Positions 1 to 8,379 are shown, counted from the first letter of the stretch. The stretch: DNA of 64,000 nucleotides from Paenibacillus zeisoli (GCF_003994465.1 NZ_RZNX01000001.1:620001-684000); one strand, 5' to 3'. Made by a program: numbers and translations. Notes: generated from the sequence alone by a model not told the origin.

Positions 1-10
1 TTGATATAAT

Positions 11-637
11 ATGTCGAAAGTATCCAGTCGTCAACAGGCGATCCTTGAATTTATACGAAATGAAGTCAGAATGAAGGGCTACCCCCCTTCTGTAAGAGAA
101 ATAGGAGAAGCGGTTGGACTAGCTTCCAGCTCGACAGTTCACGGTCACTTGGACAGGCTCGAGAAGAAAGGCTTCATTCGTAGGGACCCTACGAAGCCCC
201 GGGCAATTGAACTGCTGGGCCAGGAGGATTCGGATAATTATAATCTGTTCGCCCACACTGTTGCACGTGTACCTGTGGTCGGTAAAGTCACTGCGGGTGT
301 ACCTATTACAGCCACAGAGAATATCGAAGACTACTTTCCACTCCCCAACCATTTCGTTGGTGACAAGGAGATTTTCATGCTTTCCGTCATGGGTGATAGT
401 ATGATTGAAGCAGGTATTCACAACGGTGACTTTGTTATCGTCCGTCAGCAGCAGACTGCTGAGAATGGCGATATCGTTGTAGCTATGACAGAGGATGACG
501 AAGCTACGGTGAAGACCTTTTATAAGGAAAGAGATCATATCCGGCTACAGCCAGAGAACCCTACGTACGAACCGCTGCGCCTTAAGCATGTTACCATTCT
601 GGGTAAAGTCGTAGGCTTGTTCCGTGACATTCACTAA
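11..637 (+). CDS. lexA: LexA SOS repressor
   Basis: A 208-residue transcriptional repressor of the SOS regulon that cleaves itself when RecA is activated on single-stranded DNA. The N-terminal winged helix-turn-helix (about residues 1-65) is followed by the peptidase S24 domain. The autocleavage site is A95-G96 in VTAGVP, the catalytic serine is S130 in MGDSM and the general base is K168 in ATVKTF, so the protein should be functional. Only 10 bases lie upstream in the window, so the ribosome binding site, promoter and any autoregulatory LexA box cannot be judged. The start is taken from the typical MSKxSSRQQ N-terminus of the family. It converges on the signal peptidase gene, with a hairpin between them. 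Confidence 0.97.
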   Translation: MSKVSSRQQAILEFIRNEVRMKGYPPSVREIGEAVGLASSSTVHGHLDRLEKKGFIRRDPTKPRAIELLGQEDSDNYNLFAHTVARVPVVGKVTAGVPITATENIEDYFPLPNHFVGDKEIFMLSVMGDSMIEAGIHNGDFVIVRQQQTAENGDIVVAMTEDDEATVKTFYKERDHIRLQPENPTYEPLRLKHVTILGKVVGLFRDIH

Positions 638-663
638 AGTTACACTTTTATATTCATAATGAC

Positions 664-693
664 AGAAGAGGATGCCTAGTGGCATCCTCTTCT
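664..693 (+). terminator. Terminator hairpin after lexA
   Basis: A perfect 13-bp inverted repeat (664-676 and 681-693) with a TAGT loop lies between the convergent lexA and signal peptidase genes. The T-tract is poor on both sides, so it may act as a weak bidirectional terminator or an mRNA 3' stabiliser. Confidence 0.6.
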
Positions 694-707
694 TGACTCT
701 CAGTCTA

Positions 708-1262
708 CTATTTAATCTCTTCTATCCCCATGATGTGGTCGAATGGGATCGGTCCAATCTCTCTGCTATCTTTACTATTATTCCTGTTATCTCCTAATAC
801 AAAGATGTGATTATCTGGAATTACCCATTTGCTGTCCTCAGACGGATTCATTTTCTCTTTGATATAAGGTTCTACTAATGCTTCACCATTCCGGTACACC
901 TGTTGATTCTTGATCTCGATCACATCCCCTGGCTTCCCGATCACCCGCTTTATAAAGAAAGTGTGATCCTCATTGGCGCCACGAATTAGCTGAATCAATG
1001 GGTGCTCAAGTACACTGTCCATAAAGGAGCGTTCCCGATTCACCCTGCTGTCAATAACTACAATATCCCCATAAGCAGGCATATGCGAGAATGTCCGAGC
1101 AAGCTTGGAAGTGTAGACTCTTTGTGTATCATCAAGAGTGGGCTCCATAGACTGACCAACAACCTTATAGGGTTGGAATACAAAGATACCGATAAATAGA
1201 CTTAGAACGAATGCAATAGCAATTGCCGGAATGTAACTAGTAATCACTTTTAACATTTTCAT
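708..1262 (-). CDS. Signal peptidase I
   Basis: A 184-residue type I signal peptidase that removes signal peptides from secreted preproteins at the outer face of the membrane. It has one N-terminal membrane segment (about residues 9-30), the catalytic serine S38 in GQSMEPT, the general-base lysine K105 in FFIKRVIGKPGD, and the conserved C-terminal box GDNRNNSKDSR. This is the Ser/Lys-dyad form of the Bacillus SipS/SipT group. AGGAGG sits 14 bases before the ATG, unusually far. An ATG directly after that AGGAGG opens a five-codon frame ending in a TGA that overlaps the gene start. Which Sip paralogue it is cannot be told. Confidence 0.95.
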   Translation of the reverse strand: MKMLKVITSYIPAIAIAFVLSLFIGIFVFQPYKVVGQSMEPTLDDTQRVYTSKLARTFSHMPAYGDIVVIDSRVNRERSFMDSVLEHPLIQLIRGANEDHTFFIKRVIGKPGDVIEIKNQQVYRNGEALVEPYIKEKMNPSEDSKWVIPDNHIFVLGDNRNNSKDSREIGPIPFDHIMGIEEIK

Positions 1263-1299
1263 ATACTTTTGGACATCCTCCTTTTAACTTGTTAAGGAA

Positions 1300-1329
1300 A
1301 GTATAACATTTCCAATTTTAACAATACAA
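1300..1329 (-). promoter_or_regulatory. Sigma-A-type promoter for signal peptidase
   Basis: On the minus strand TTGTAT (1324-1329) and TATACT (1300-1305) are separated by 18 bases, about 40 bases upstream of the signal peptidase start. Assigned from motif and spacing only. Confidence 0.5.
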
Positions 1330-1357
1330 ATTTCTCCTGCTTACCTTCTATTTCTTG

Positions 1358-1546
1358 TTAATCTTCGTCTGAACTTCGGTAAATAAGGTTCTTAGCAAAA
1401 TGGTTCTTTCTTACCTCCGTCTGAATCTCCCGCGATAAAGATCGATAACGTTCTATAGACAGTGCGATACGTCGTGAAGCCTGATCCAGGTCAGCCTCCT
1501 TGCGACGATGCCGCTGTAGTATTATTTCGATCCATCTGGACCACAT
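1358..1546 (-). CDS. Small hypothetical protein
   Basis: A 62-residue basic, charged, probably helical protein without a membrane segment. I do not recognise a family. It overlaps the last 25 bases of the upstream 102-residue gene in another frame. GGGAG lies 8-9 bases before its ATG, so translation, perhaps coupled, is plausible. The sequence is rich in Arg, Glu and Gln with a heptad-like pattern between about residues 10 and 50. It could form a complex with its overlapping partner, but that is only suggested by the arrangement. Confidence 0.5.
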   Translation of the reverse strand: MWSRWIEIILQRHRRKEADLDQASRRIALSIERYRSLSREIQTEVRKNHFAKNLIYRSSDED

Positions 1547-1830
1547 GAAGAATCACTCCCATCAGACTTCTCCACTTTCTTGATGCTCTTAAACACATCC
1601 AGTACCGGTTCCCACAATTCCTCTCTTTCTTTGTCCAGAATGGCCTGGAGCCGATCCCGATCCTCTTCTGCCTTCTCTAGCAATCTTCTGGATACCAAAT
1701 CTCCTTGTATGATCATTCTTACTAGGACAACCAAAATCATGAGCAGGATAAATGTAAGCACAACCGCCAGACCATATCTCTCAGCGAGCGGCAAAAGCTT
1801 CTCCATGGTTGTTAGCTCACTGGATTCCAT
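1522..1830 (-). CDS. Small membrane protein with charged cytoplasmic tail
   Basis: A 102-residue protein with one strong membrane segment (about residues 20-42, VVLTFILLMILVVLV) followed by a charged, coiled-coil-like region (about 45-90). A good ribosome binding site (AGGGGGAAG) precedes the ATG by 4-5 bases. It is divergent from the nucleotidyltransferase gene and overlaps the next 62-residue frame at its 3' end. The size and layout loosely resemble phage holin-like or BhlA-type proteins, but no phage genes are nearby, so I leave it as unknown. Confidence 0.6.
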   Translation of the reverse strand: MESSELTTMEKLLPLAERYGLAVVLTFILLMILVVLVRMIIQGDLVSRRLLEKAEEDRDRLQAILDKEREELWEPVLDVFKSIKKVEKSDGSDSSCGPDGSK

Positions 1831-1928
1831 TTTACTTCCCCCTGTCCAACAGAGTTATACTATATTGTATGCCACTACTAGAGTAAGAGAGATAGTCATA
1901 TCTTCTATACCAATAAGATTTTTTGATT

Positions 1929-1951
1929 TATAATGTTTGGAACATACGTTC
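1929..1951 (+). promoter_or_regulatory. -10 element with adjacent LexA-like box
   Basis: TATAAT at 1929-1934 is followed by GAACATACGTTC at 1940-1951. The latter fits the Gram-positive LexA/DinR consensus CGAACRNRYGTTYC at 12 of 14 positions, counting one flanking base on each side. The box lies between the putative -10 and the ribosome binding site of the nucleotidyltransferase gene, where bound LexA would block transcription. No convincing -35 is visible. LexA itself is encoded 1.3 kb away. Confidence 0.5.
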
Positions 1952-1970
1952 TAAAAAGAGGAGGCTTCAA

Positions 1971-2546
1971 GTGATCATACATACTGAAGAGGATGTAATC
2001 CTGCTTGTGAAACAAGATAAGTGGTTAATGGATATTCTAAGAACGGCAGCTCAGTTACATTTACCAGATTGGTGGGTCTGTGCAGGTGTTGTACGCTCGA
2101 AGTTTTGGGATGTGCTTCATGGTTACCAGGAACCAACTCCTGCTGCCGACATTGATGTGATTTACTTTGACCCTTCAAACCTCGATGAAGAGAACGAGAA
2201 GGTTCTGGAACACAGATTAGCAGAGCTTCGACCTGGCCTGCCCTGGTCTGTCAAGAATGAAGCACGCATGCACAAGGTCAACAATCTTCCCCCTTACCTT
2301 TCAAGTGTTGACGCCATTTCCAAATTTCCCGAGACAGCTACTTCAATTGGAATTTCATTAAGCTCGGTTGGAGAAGTTTTGCTGACTGCCCCTTGGGGAG
2401 TTCAAGATCTTGTTCACCTTCGCGTGAAGCCAACCCCCTTCTTTAGGGCCGCACCGAACGGAGCACAGATTTACGAACAGCGTATCGCTCAGAAACAATG
2501 GACACGTCAGTGGCCAAATCTGTCGATCTTCGGTATGACTGATTAA
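1971..2546 (+). CDS. Nucleotidyltransferase family protein (DUF925/COG3575-like)
   Basis: A 191-residue protein resembling the DUF925 family of predicted nucleotidyltransferase-fold proteins. Visible hallmarks are WWVCAGVVRSKFWD (about residues 30-43) and the acidic PAADIDVIYFD segment (about 53-63), the pattern expected for the nucleotide and metal-binding site. I start it at GTG 1971, because AGAGGAGG ends about 6 bases upstream. The longer frame from 1923 has no ribosome binding site and would run through the promoter-like and LexA-like sequences. The substrate is unknown. The upstream LexA-like box hints at damage control, unusual for this family. Confidence 0.8.
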   Translation: MIIHTEEDVILLVKQDKWLMDILRTAAQLHLPDWWVCAGVVRSKFWDVLHGYQEPTPAADIDVIYFDPSNLDEENEKVLEHRLAELRPGLPWSVKNEARMHKVNNLPPYLSSVDAISKFPETATSIGISLSSVGEVLLTAPWGVQDLVHLRVKPTPFFRAAPNGAQIYEQRIAQKQWTRQWPNLSIFGMTD

Positions 2547-2642
2547 AAGCAGTGCCTTTTATTGGAGTAAAGAGACTAAAGATAAATTCCTGGAACTATT
2601 TCCCTGACAGATCGTTGTACATGTAAAGAGGGGGAATGCTTC

Positions 2643-2846
2643 GTGTTGCTATTTATTGGAATTATAAGTTTGTCTCTTGGTCTAGTTCATTTAATTAAGC
2701 CTAACTGGGGTTGGTACATTAATGAAGGTTGGAAAGTTGAAGGAGATTCTGAGCCGAGCGAGGCATACTTGGTTATGGCCCAATTAGGCGGGATCGTCGG
2801 AATCGTAGCTGGAGTAATATTATGTCTAGTTGGAATTTCTAATTAA
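2643..2846 (+). CDS. Small two-helix membrane protein (DUF6199-like)
   Basis: A 67-residue protein with two hydrophobic segments (about residues 1-18 and 46-64) joined by a polar loop containing PNWGWYINEGWKVEGDSEPS. This layout matches small DUF6199-type membrane proteins of Bacillales, whose role is unknown. The start is GTG 2643, about 10 bases after AGAGGGGG. A TTG one codon later is also possible. It is followed by a shared terminator and converges on glnA. Confidence 0.65.
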   Translation: MLLFIGIISLSLGLVHLIKPNWGWYINEGWKVEGDSEPSEAYLVMAQLGGIVGIVAGVILCLVGISN

Positions 2847-2848
2847 AA

Positions 2849-2881
2849 AGAACCCCTGACGCTAAATGCGCCAGGGGTTCT
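2849..2881 (-). terminator. Terminator of glnRA
   Basis: Arms AGAACCCCTG (2849-2858) and CAGGGGTTCT (2872-2881) extend inward with one mismatch. In the minus direction the hairpin is followed by TTTTAATT, a reasonable intrinsic terminator for glnA. It may also stop the plus-strand small gene. Confidence 0.8.
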
Positions 2882-2888
2882 GTCTATC

Positions 2889-4217
2889 TTAGTACAAAGT
2901 AATGTATTGGTCACGTTCCCATTGGTGAACTTGTGTGCGGAACATATCCCACTCGATTTCTTTGAGTTCATAGAAGTGGGAAAGCGCGTGATCACCAAGT
3001 GCTTCAGTTACCACTTCACTGCGGATCAACTCTCCAAGAGCTTCCTTCAGATCGGATGGAAGGCTAGGAATTCCTTCTTCCACACGCTCTTCCTCGGACA
3101 TTACATAGATGTTACGGTCAATTGGATCAACGAGAGGAATCTCGTTCTTAATTCCGTCAAGACCTGCTTTGAGCATAACAGCTAGTGCAAGGTAAGGGTT
3201 AGCAGCCGGATCCGGGTTACGAACCTCTACACGAGTTCCCATACCACGAGAAGCAGGAATACGAATCATAGGGCTGCGGTTACTGGAAGACCAAGCTACA
3301 TAACAAGGCGCTTCGTAACCAGGAACCAGACGTTTGTATGAGTTCACTGTAGGGTTAGTAATCGCTGCAAAAGCACGAGCGTGCTTCAGGATACCAGCCA
3401 TGTAATAACGGGCAGTTTGGCTAAGACCCAGAGTGTCACTTTCCTCATAGAAAGAGTTCACATCGCCTTTGAATAAGGATTGGTGACAGTGCATACCGGA
3501 ACCGTTAACACCAAACAATGGTTTCGGCATAAATGTCGCATGAAGTCCATGCTGACGAGCGATTGTTTTTACTACCAATTTGAAAGTTTGGATTTGGTCA
3601 GCTGCTTTCACAGCATCCGCATATTTAAAGTCGATTTCGTGCTGCCCAGGTGCAACCTCGTGGTGGGAAGCTTCGATTTCAAAGCCCATTTCTTCAAGAG
3701 TGAGAACGATCTCACGGCGGCAGTTCTCCCCAAGGTCTGTAGGTGCAAGGTCAAAGTAACCACCTTGGTCATTCAGCTCCATGGTAGGGTTGCCTTTCTC
3801 ATCTGTCTTGAACAAGAAGAATTCCGGTTCAGGACCAACGTTCATGGAAGTGTAGCCAAGTTCTTTGGCTTCCGCCAGGTTACGCTTCAAGATTCCGCGT
3901 GGGTCACCTGCAAAAGGTGTTCCATCCGGCATATATACATCACAAATGAGGCGTGCAACACGATCTTCAGTTACCCATGGGAAAATGACCCAAGTCTCAA
4001 GATCCGGATATAGGTACATATCGGATTCTTCAATGCGGACATACCCTTCAATGGAAGATCCGTCGAACATCATTTTGTTATCGAGTGCTTTAGGCAGCTG
4101 ACTTACAGGAATCTCAACATTCTTGATGGTTCCAAGCAAATCTGTAAATTGCAAACGAATGAAACGGACATTTTCTTCCTTGGCAATACGAAGAATATCT
4201 TCTTTAGTGTAACTCAC
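2889..4217 (-). CDS. glnA: Glutamine synthetase, type I
   Basis: A 442-residue glutamine synthetase, which makes glutamine from glutamate, ammonia and ATP in the cytoplasm as a dodecamer. The beta-grasp domain (about residues 15-100, with [11 protein letters not shown]) is followed by the catalytic domain with GPEPEFFLF, the [13 protein letters not shown] segment, [12 protein letters not shown] and NRSPMIRIP. The length fits the GSI-alpha enzymes of Firmicutes, which lack the adenylylation region and are feedback inhibited; in Bacillus the inhibited form also signals to TnrA and GlnR. The start is a GTG behind an AAGGGAGAGGG ribosome binding site. It lies 33 bases after glnR with no promoter between, so the two form the glnRA operon. 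Confidence 0.98.
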   Translation of the reverse strand: MSYTKEDILRIAKEENVRFIRLQFTDLLGTIKNVEIPVSQLPKALDNKMMFDGSSIEGYVRIEESDMYLYPDLETWVIFPWVTEDRVARLICDVYMPDGTPFAGDPRGILKRNLAEAKELGYTSMNVGPEPEFFLFKTDEKGNPTMELNDQGGYFDLAPTDLGENCRREIVLTLEEMGFEIEASHHEVAPGQHEIDFKYADAVKAADQIQTFKLVVKTIARQHGLHATFMPKPLFGVNGSGMHCHQSLFKGDVNSFYEESDTLGLSQTARYYMAGILKHARAFAAITNPTVNSYKRLVPGYEAPCYVAWSSSNRSPMIRIPASRGMGTRVEVRNPDPAANPYLALAVMLKAGLDGIKNEIPLVDPIDRNIYVMSEEERVEEGIPSLPSDLKEALGELIRSEVVTEALGDHALSHFYELKEIEWDMFRTQVHQWERDQYITLY

Positions 4218-4250
4218 TTTACCCTCTCCCTTTGTGATTAAATTTAATGA

Positions 4251-4664
4251 TTATTGCTTAAAAAACCGTGATAACTCACCTTGAATCAGGGATACCTGAC
4301 CTGGTCTCTTGCCGCCTGTAACGAGTTCCTGCTTGAGCATACGATAGAGCTGTGAGTCCGTCAAAACCTTGCGTTTCTCCTCAGTGTCGTTCGTAATTAC
4401 TGTAGCTTCCTGTGATTCTTTGTTCACCGGATTCATTACCTGCTTAATCCCCGCAATGTTGACGCCTTTGTCAATCAAAGCTTTGATCTCGAGCAAACGC
4501 TCAACATCATTGAATGAGAAAAGACGTTGATTACCGGAAGTTCTCGCCGGTACGATTAGCTGATGCTGCTCGTAATAGCGAATCTGACGGGCCGATAGAT
4601 CAGTAAGCTTCATTACGATACCAATTGGAAACAAGGCCATATTTCTACGAATTTCATCACCCAT
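4251..4664 (-). CDS. glnR: GlnR, MerR-family nitrogen repressor
   Basis: A 137-residue MerR-family DNA-binding protein that represses nitrogen assimilation genes when glutamine is plentiful. The winged helix-turn-helix includes LTDLSARQIRYYEQHQL and NQRLFSFNDVERLLEI (about residues 20-60). The C-terminal tail (RPGQVSLIQGELSRFF) is the part that contacts feedback-inhibited glutamine synthetase in Bacillus. I use ATG 4664, 9 bases after GGAAGG, rather than the TTG three codons upstream, which directly abuts that motif. Two operator boxes lie upstream, implying autoregulation of glnRA. Confidence 0.95.
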   Translation of the reverse strand: MGDEIRRNMALFPIGIVMKLTDLSARQIRYYEQHQLIVPARTSGNQRLFSFNDVERLLEIKALIDKGVNIAGIKQVMNPVNKESQEATVITNDTEEKRKVLTDSQLYRMLKQELVTGGKRPGQVSLIQGELSRFFKQ

Positions 4665-4699
4665 CGCTCTCAACCTTCCACTTAATTAATCATAATCCC

Positions 4700-4729
4700 A
4701 TTCTATGTCATATTGCCTCACAGTGTCAA
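4700..4729 (-). promoter_or_regulatory. glnRA promoter
   Basis: A perfect TTGACA (4724-4729) and TAGAAT (4700-4705) are separated by 18 bases on the minus strand, about 35-65 bases upstream of glnR. The spacer is occupied by a GlnR box. Confidence 0.8.
4706..4722. promoter_or_regulatory. GlnR/TnrA operator 1
   Basis: On the minus strand TGTGA-N7-TGACA matches the GlnR/TnrA consensus TGTNA-N7-TNACA exactly. It fills the spacer between the -35 and -10 of the glnRA promoter, so binding should block RNA polymerase. Confidence 0.85.
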
Positions 4730-4734
4730 GCGTA

Positions 4735-4751
4735 TGTAAGGAATGCTTACA
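4735..4751. promoter_or_regulatory. GlnR/TnrA operator 2
   Basis: TGTAA-GGAATGC-TTACA is a second exact TGTNA-N7-TNACA match, upstream of the -35 and centred 29 bp from operator 1. Paired operators of this kind are known at Bacillus glnRA. It overlaps the stop codon (4747-4749) of the upstream gene. Confidence 0.8.
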
Positions 4752-6006
4752 ATAAATTATGATCAATCATATTTTGAAGAGCGGTAAGAATCCCGTACTT
4801 CACGTGAGAATAGGTCAGACCGCCTTGCATGTAAGCAATATACGGCTCACGAATAGGTGCATCCGCAGACAACTCAAGACTGCCGCCCTGAATAAAGGTT
4901 CCTGCTGCCATGATGACAGGGTGTTCGTAACCAGGCATGTCCCAAGCTTCAGGAACCACATGACCGTCCACCGCTGCTGCCCTTTGAATTCCCTGGACAA
5001 AAGCGATCAAGTGCGCAGACGAAGAGAACGCAATGGCCTGGATTAGATCCGTTCTCGGTTCATCCCATCCGGGCTTGCTCTCAAAACCTGCTTGTTCAAA
5101 TACAGCTGCTGCAATGACACTTCCTTTAACAGCTTGTCCAACAATAGTGGGAGCAAGGAACAGCCCTTGATAGATCCCTCTTGTTGTACCCAGCATGGCG
5201 CCTACTTCCCCGCCAATGCCTGGAGCAGTTAACCGATATGCAGCGAGCTCGACGTATTTGGCTTTGCCGCAGATATAACCTCCTGTCTCGGCAAGGCCGC
5301 CTCCGGGATTCTTGATGAGTGATCCCGCAATTAGATCGGCGCCCACTTCCGTGGGCTCCCGATCTTCTGTAAACTCACCATAACAGTTATCCACGAAGAC
5401 GATGACATCCTGCTTAATTTCTTTTACACGCTTAACCATCTCTTCGATCTGGTCAATGCTGAATGACTCTCTCCAATCGTAGCCCCGTGAACGCTGGATC
5501 CCGATTACTTTCGTGGCTGGCGTGATCAAATTGGTTACCTGGTCCCAATCCACACCGCCATGATCAAGAAGCGCAGCTTCCTTATAAAGGATACCATAGT
5601 CCCCAAGGGACCCGGTACCGTCTCCAGGCTTACCAATCACCTTGTGAAGCGTATCGTACGGACGTCCCGTAATATACAAAAGTTCATCCCCAGGTCTCAG
5701 TACACCAAACAGGGCTGTAGCAATAGAATGTGTTCCTGAAGCAAAATGCGGCCTCACTAATGCGGCTTCCGCCCCAAACACATCCGCATAGACAAGATCA
5801 AGGACCTCACGTCCACGATCGTTATAGGCATATCCGGTAGAGCCGGCAAAGTGAAAGTCACTCACCTGGTGCTTTTGAAATGCTTCAATGACCTTCCACT
5901 GATTAGCATCGACAATCCGGTCGATCGCCTTGAACCTTGAATCCACCTTCTTCTCGGCTAGTTCCATCCACTGTATAACTTGATCTGAAAATACGGCCAT
6001 CCCCAT
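4747..6006 (-). CDS. ynbB: Methionine gamma-lyase-like PLP enzyme (YnbB family)
   Basis: A 419-residue fold-type I pyridoxal-phosphate protein of the family annotated as methionine gamma-lyase family or aluminum resistance protein. Seen features are the RPHFASGTHSIATALFG segment, VFVDNCYGEF for cofactor binding, and a lysine in GSLIKNPGGG that is the likely Schiff-base residue. The true reaction in Firmicutes is not established. AGAGG precedes two candidate starts, ATG 6006 and ATG 6000, the second better spaced. It lies 50 bases after hflX and directly before glnR, the same order as B. subtilis. Its stop codon is inside a GlnR box. Confidence 0.88.
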   Translation of the reverse strand: MGMAVFSDQVIQWMELAEKKVDSRFKAIDRIVDANQWKVIEAFQKHQVSDFHFAGSTGYAYNDRGREVLDLVYADVFGAEAALVRPHFASGTHSIATALFGVLRPGDELLYITGRPYDTLHKVIGKPGDGTGSLGDYGILYKEAALLDHGGVDWDQVTNLITPATKVIGIQRSRGYDWRESFSIDQIEEMVKRVKEIKQDVIVFVDNCYGEFTEDREPTEVGADLIAGSLIKNPGGGLAETGGYICGKAKYVELAAYRLTAPGIGGEVGAMLGTTRGIYQGLFLAPTIVGQAVKGSVIAAAVFEQAGFESKPGWDEPRTDLIQAIAFSSSAHLIAFVQGIQRAAAVDGHVVPEAWDMPGYEHPVIMAAGTFIQGGSLELSADAPIREPYIAYMQGGLTYSHVKYGILTALQNMIDHNLL

Positions 6007-6057
6007 TATCCTCTCGTTATCCCATTAGCTGTTGTAGTTGCATATATATATCCGTGA

Positions 6058-7347
6058 TTATGAACGCACTTCATATTCCTTTAACAAGTAGCCGCTCTTC
6101 TCATAATCCGCCTGGTTTAACCTAACCTCGAACAACAAATCGTCTTCCTCGAAATTCTGCCCGATCACCTCGCCTACTCTGTAAATTACAGAGCTGAGAT
6201 CCCCGCGTGCAGCGGGAATGCGGAAAGTTACCGTTTCACCAGTTAATTTATCCTGAATGATCTCTCGAATGCTCTCCAAGTCTTTATCGTCATAAGCACT
6301 TATCTTGATATGATTCTCATCGGCCGGCAGTAGCTCCAGCTGTTCTGGTGTGCAAAGATCCTTTTTATTGAACAGAACCACCTGTGGGGTACTGCTTGCG
6401 CCCAGATCATTCAAGATCCGGTCCACGACTTTCATCTGCTCATCCCGCGTATCTGAGGAAGCGTCAACCACATGAAGAATCAGATCCGCCTCATTAGCTT
6501 CCTCCAAGGTCGCCCTGAAGGATGCTACGAGATCATGGGGAAGATTCTGAATAAACCCTACGGTATCCGTCAAAACAACCTCTTTGCCACTAGGCAGGAT
6601 CAAAGCCCTGGAAGTCGGGTCCAGCGTAGCGAAGAGTTGGTTCTCGATATACACGTCAGCAGCAGTGAGCTGCTTGAGAAGTGTGGATTTGCCTGCATTC
6701 GTATATCCTACAAGCGCCACCTGCACAACCCCGTTCTCCTTACGGCGTTCCCGGTGCAGCTTGCGGTGTTTGGTCACCTCGTCAAGCTGTGCCTTCAGCT
6801 CACTAATCCGATTACGAATGTGTCTACGGTCCGTCTCAAGCTTACTTTCCCCTGGGCCCCGGGTCCCGATGCCGCCACCAAGACGAGACAAATTCTTGCC
6901 ATGCCCGGATAGCCTAGGCAGCAAATAACTATGCTGTGCAAGCTCAACCTGAATAATCCCCTCACGCGTCTTGGCTCGCTGGGCAAAAATATCAAGGATG
7001 AGCTGTGTTCTGTCAATGATTTTGACATCAAGTGTTTCTTCCAGATTGCGCACCTGTGCGCCAGATAGCTCCTGATCGAAAATTGCCGTGTTGGCACCCA
7101 GCGCATCAATCGCAGCACGGAGTTCTTCCACCTTCCCTTTTCCGATGAACCATCTTGTATCCGGGGTTTCCTTATTCTGTACAATTACATCTGCAATCTC
7201 CACGCCTGCAGTCTCCGCTAACTGAACGAGCTCATTTAACGAATACTCGGGATCTATTCCACTCCGCTTGACTTCATTGGTGACAAGACTAACCAGCACT
7301 GCTTTATCCGGTAGGGTAGTCTTCGTTTCGTAGGTTGAATTTCTCAT
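6058..7347 (-). CDS. hflX: GTPase HflX
   Basis: A 429-residue ribosome-associated GTPase, known in this family to split or rescue stalled 70S ribosomes under stress. The N-terminal HflX domain (about residues 20-190, including GGGIGTRGPGESKLETDRR) and a helical linker precede the G domain. This carries the P-loop GYTNAGKS (214-221), DTVGF (G3) and NKKD (G4), and a C-terminal extension follows. GGGAG lies 9 bases before the ATG. It follows spoVK by 42 bases and precedes ynbB, as in B. subtilis where it is called ynbA. Confidence 0.96.
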   Translation of the reverse strand: MRNSTYETKTTLPDKAVLVSLVTNEVKRSGIDPEYSLNELVQLAETAGVEIADVIVQNKETPDTRWFIGKGKVEELRAAIDALGANTAIFDQELSGAQVRNLEETLDVKIIDRTQLILDIFAQRAKTREGIIQVELAQHSYLLPRLSGHGKNLSRLGGGIGTRGPGESKLETDRRHIRNRISELKAQLDEVTKHRKLHRERRKENGVVQVALVGYTNAGKSTLLKQLTAADVYIENQLFATLDPTSRALILPSGKEVVLTDTVGFIQNLPHDLVASFRATLEEANEADLILHVVDASSDTRDEQMKVVDRILNDLGASSTPQVVLFNKKDLCTPEQLELLPADENHIKISAYDDKDLESIREIIQDKLTGETVTFRIPAARGDLSSVIYRVGEVIGQNFEEDDLLFEVRLNQADYEKSGYLLKEYEVRS

Positions 7348-7389
7348 CGATCATTGCTCCCTTGTTGCGACAACGATATAGTGTAAGGT

Positions 7390-8379
7390 CTACTTGTTAC
7401 TATTCTTGTCAAATTTAAAATCCTCTGTGCGTATCGTCATTAGTTCAAGCTTGCCCGGAGACCCGCTCGAATATTGATTCAAAAGTCGAACTGCCTGGTG
7501 ACGAATCGAACGCTCAATTATATTGCGAACATATCTGCCATTGCTGAATGCATGAGGACTTTCATTCTTTTCTGCAGCCAAATGCTGCCTAAGTTTGAGT
7601 ATCGCCTGCGGCATAAGGATATAATCACGCTCTTTGACCATACTTTCCGAGATTTGTATCAGTTGATCAATGGAATAATCGGGAAAATTAATCTGGATCG
7701 GGAAACGGGAGGGGAGTCCCGGGTTAGTATGAAGAAAGAATTCCATCTCGTCGGAATATCCGGCCAGGATCAATATGAACTGATCCTTATAATCCTCCAT
7801 AGCCTTAACAAGGGTATCAATGGCTTCCTTGCCAAAATCCTTCTCCCCGCCGCGGGCCAAACTGTATGCCTCATCTATGAATAGAATACCGCCTAATGCT
7901 TTTTTAACCAATTCACGCGTCTTCTGTGCAGTATGTCCGATATATTCGCCAACCAGGTCGGCTCGTTCCGCCTCGATAAAATGACCTTTACTAAGTACGC
8001 CCATCTTCTGAAACATCTTGGCAACAATGCGTGCAACGGTTGTTTTCCCTGTTCCTGGGTTACCTTTATAGATCATATGATAGACTTGAGAGCCTGCGAG
8101 CAGACCGGCTTCTGTCCGAAGCTGCTTAACCTGGAGTAAAGCGAATATTTCGAATACCAGTTCCTTAATGTTCTCTAGGCCAATTAATTGATCCAGTTCC
8201 TTCTGAATCTCAGCAAATACTCCTTGATGCTGTCCTGCGTTCTTAGAGATTGCTGCAGGCTCAGCGTCTGGAAGTGTCTGCGAGATAACCGGAGGTTCAC
8301 TACTTCGTAGAATGACATTGATCTGTCTGGATGGTCTCTCCTCAGAACGGCCGCCAGCGGCCACAACACGCCCTTGCAT
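7390..8379 (-). CDS. spoVK: Stage V sporulation protein K (AAA ATPase)
   Basis: A 329-residue AAA+ ATPase needed for spore maturation in B. subtilis. The sequence shows Walker A GNPGTGKT (106-113), Walker B ILFIDEAYSL, and the arginine and sensor segments of a CbxX/CfqX-type AAA domain (about 65-310). The first 50 residues are low-complexity and probably disordered. GAGGTG ends 7-8 bases before the ATG. It sits directly upstream of hflX. No clear sporulation sigma promoter was recognised in the 116 bases before it. Confidence 0.93.
   Translation of the reverse strand: MQGRVVAAGGRSEERPSRQINVILRSSEPPVISQTLPDAEPAAISKNAGQHQGVFAEIQKELDQLIGLENIKELVFEIFALLQVKQLRTEAGLLAGSQVYHMIYKGNPGTGKTTVARIVAKMFQKMGVLSKGHFIEAERADLVGEYIGHTAQKTRELVKKALGGILFIDEAYSLARGGEKDFGKEAIDTLVKAMEDYKDQFILILAGYSDEMEFFLHTNPGLPSRFPIQINFPDYSIDQLIQISESMVKERDYILMPQAILKLRQHLAAEKNESPHAFSNGRYVRNIIERSIRHQAVRLLNQYSSGSPGKLELMTIRTEDFKFDKNSNK

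Noticed and set aside
119..538. 139-residue minus-strand open frame inside lexA
   Set aside because: Antisense shadow of a clear LexA gene with no ribosome binding site or recognisable domain.
1358..1830. Phage holin-like pair
   Set aside because: Only size and one membrane helix fit. No endolysin, phage or transposase genes nearby.
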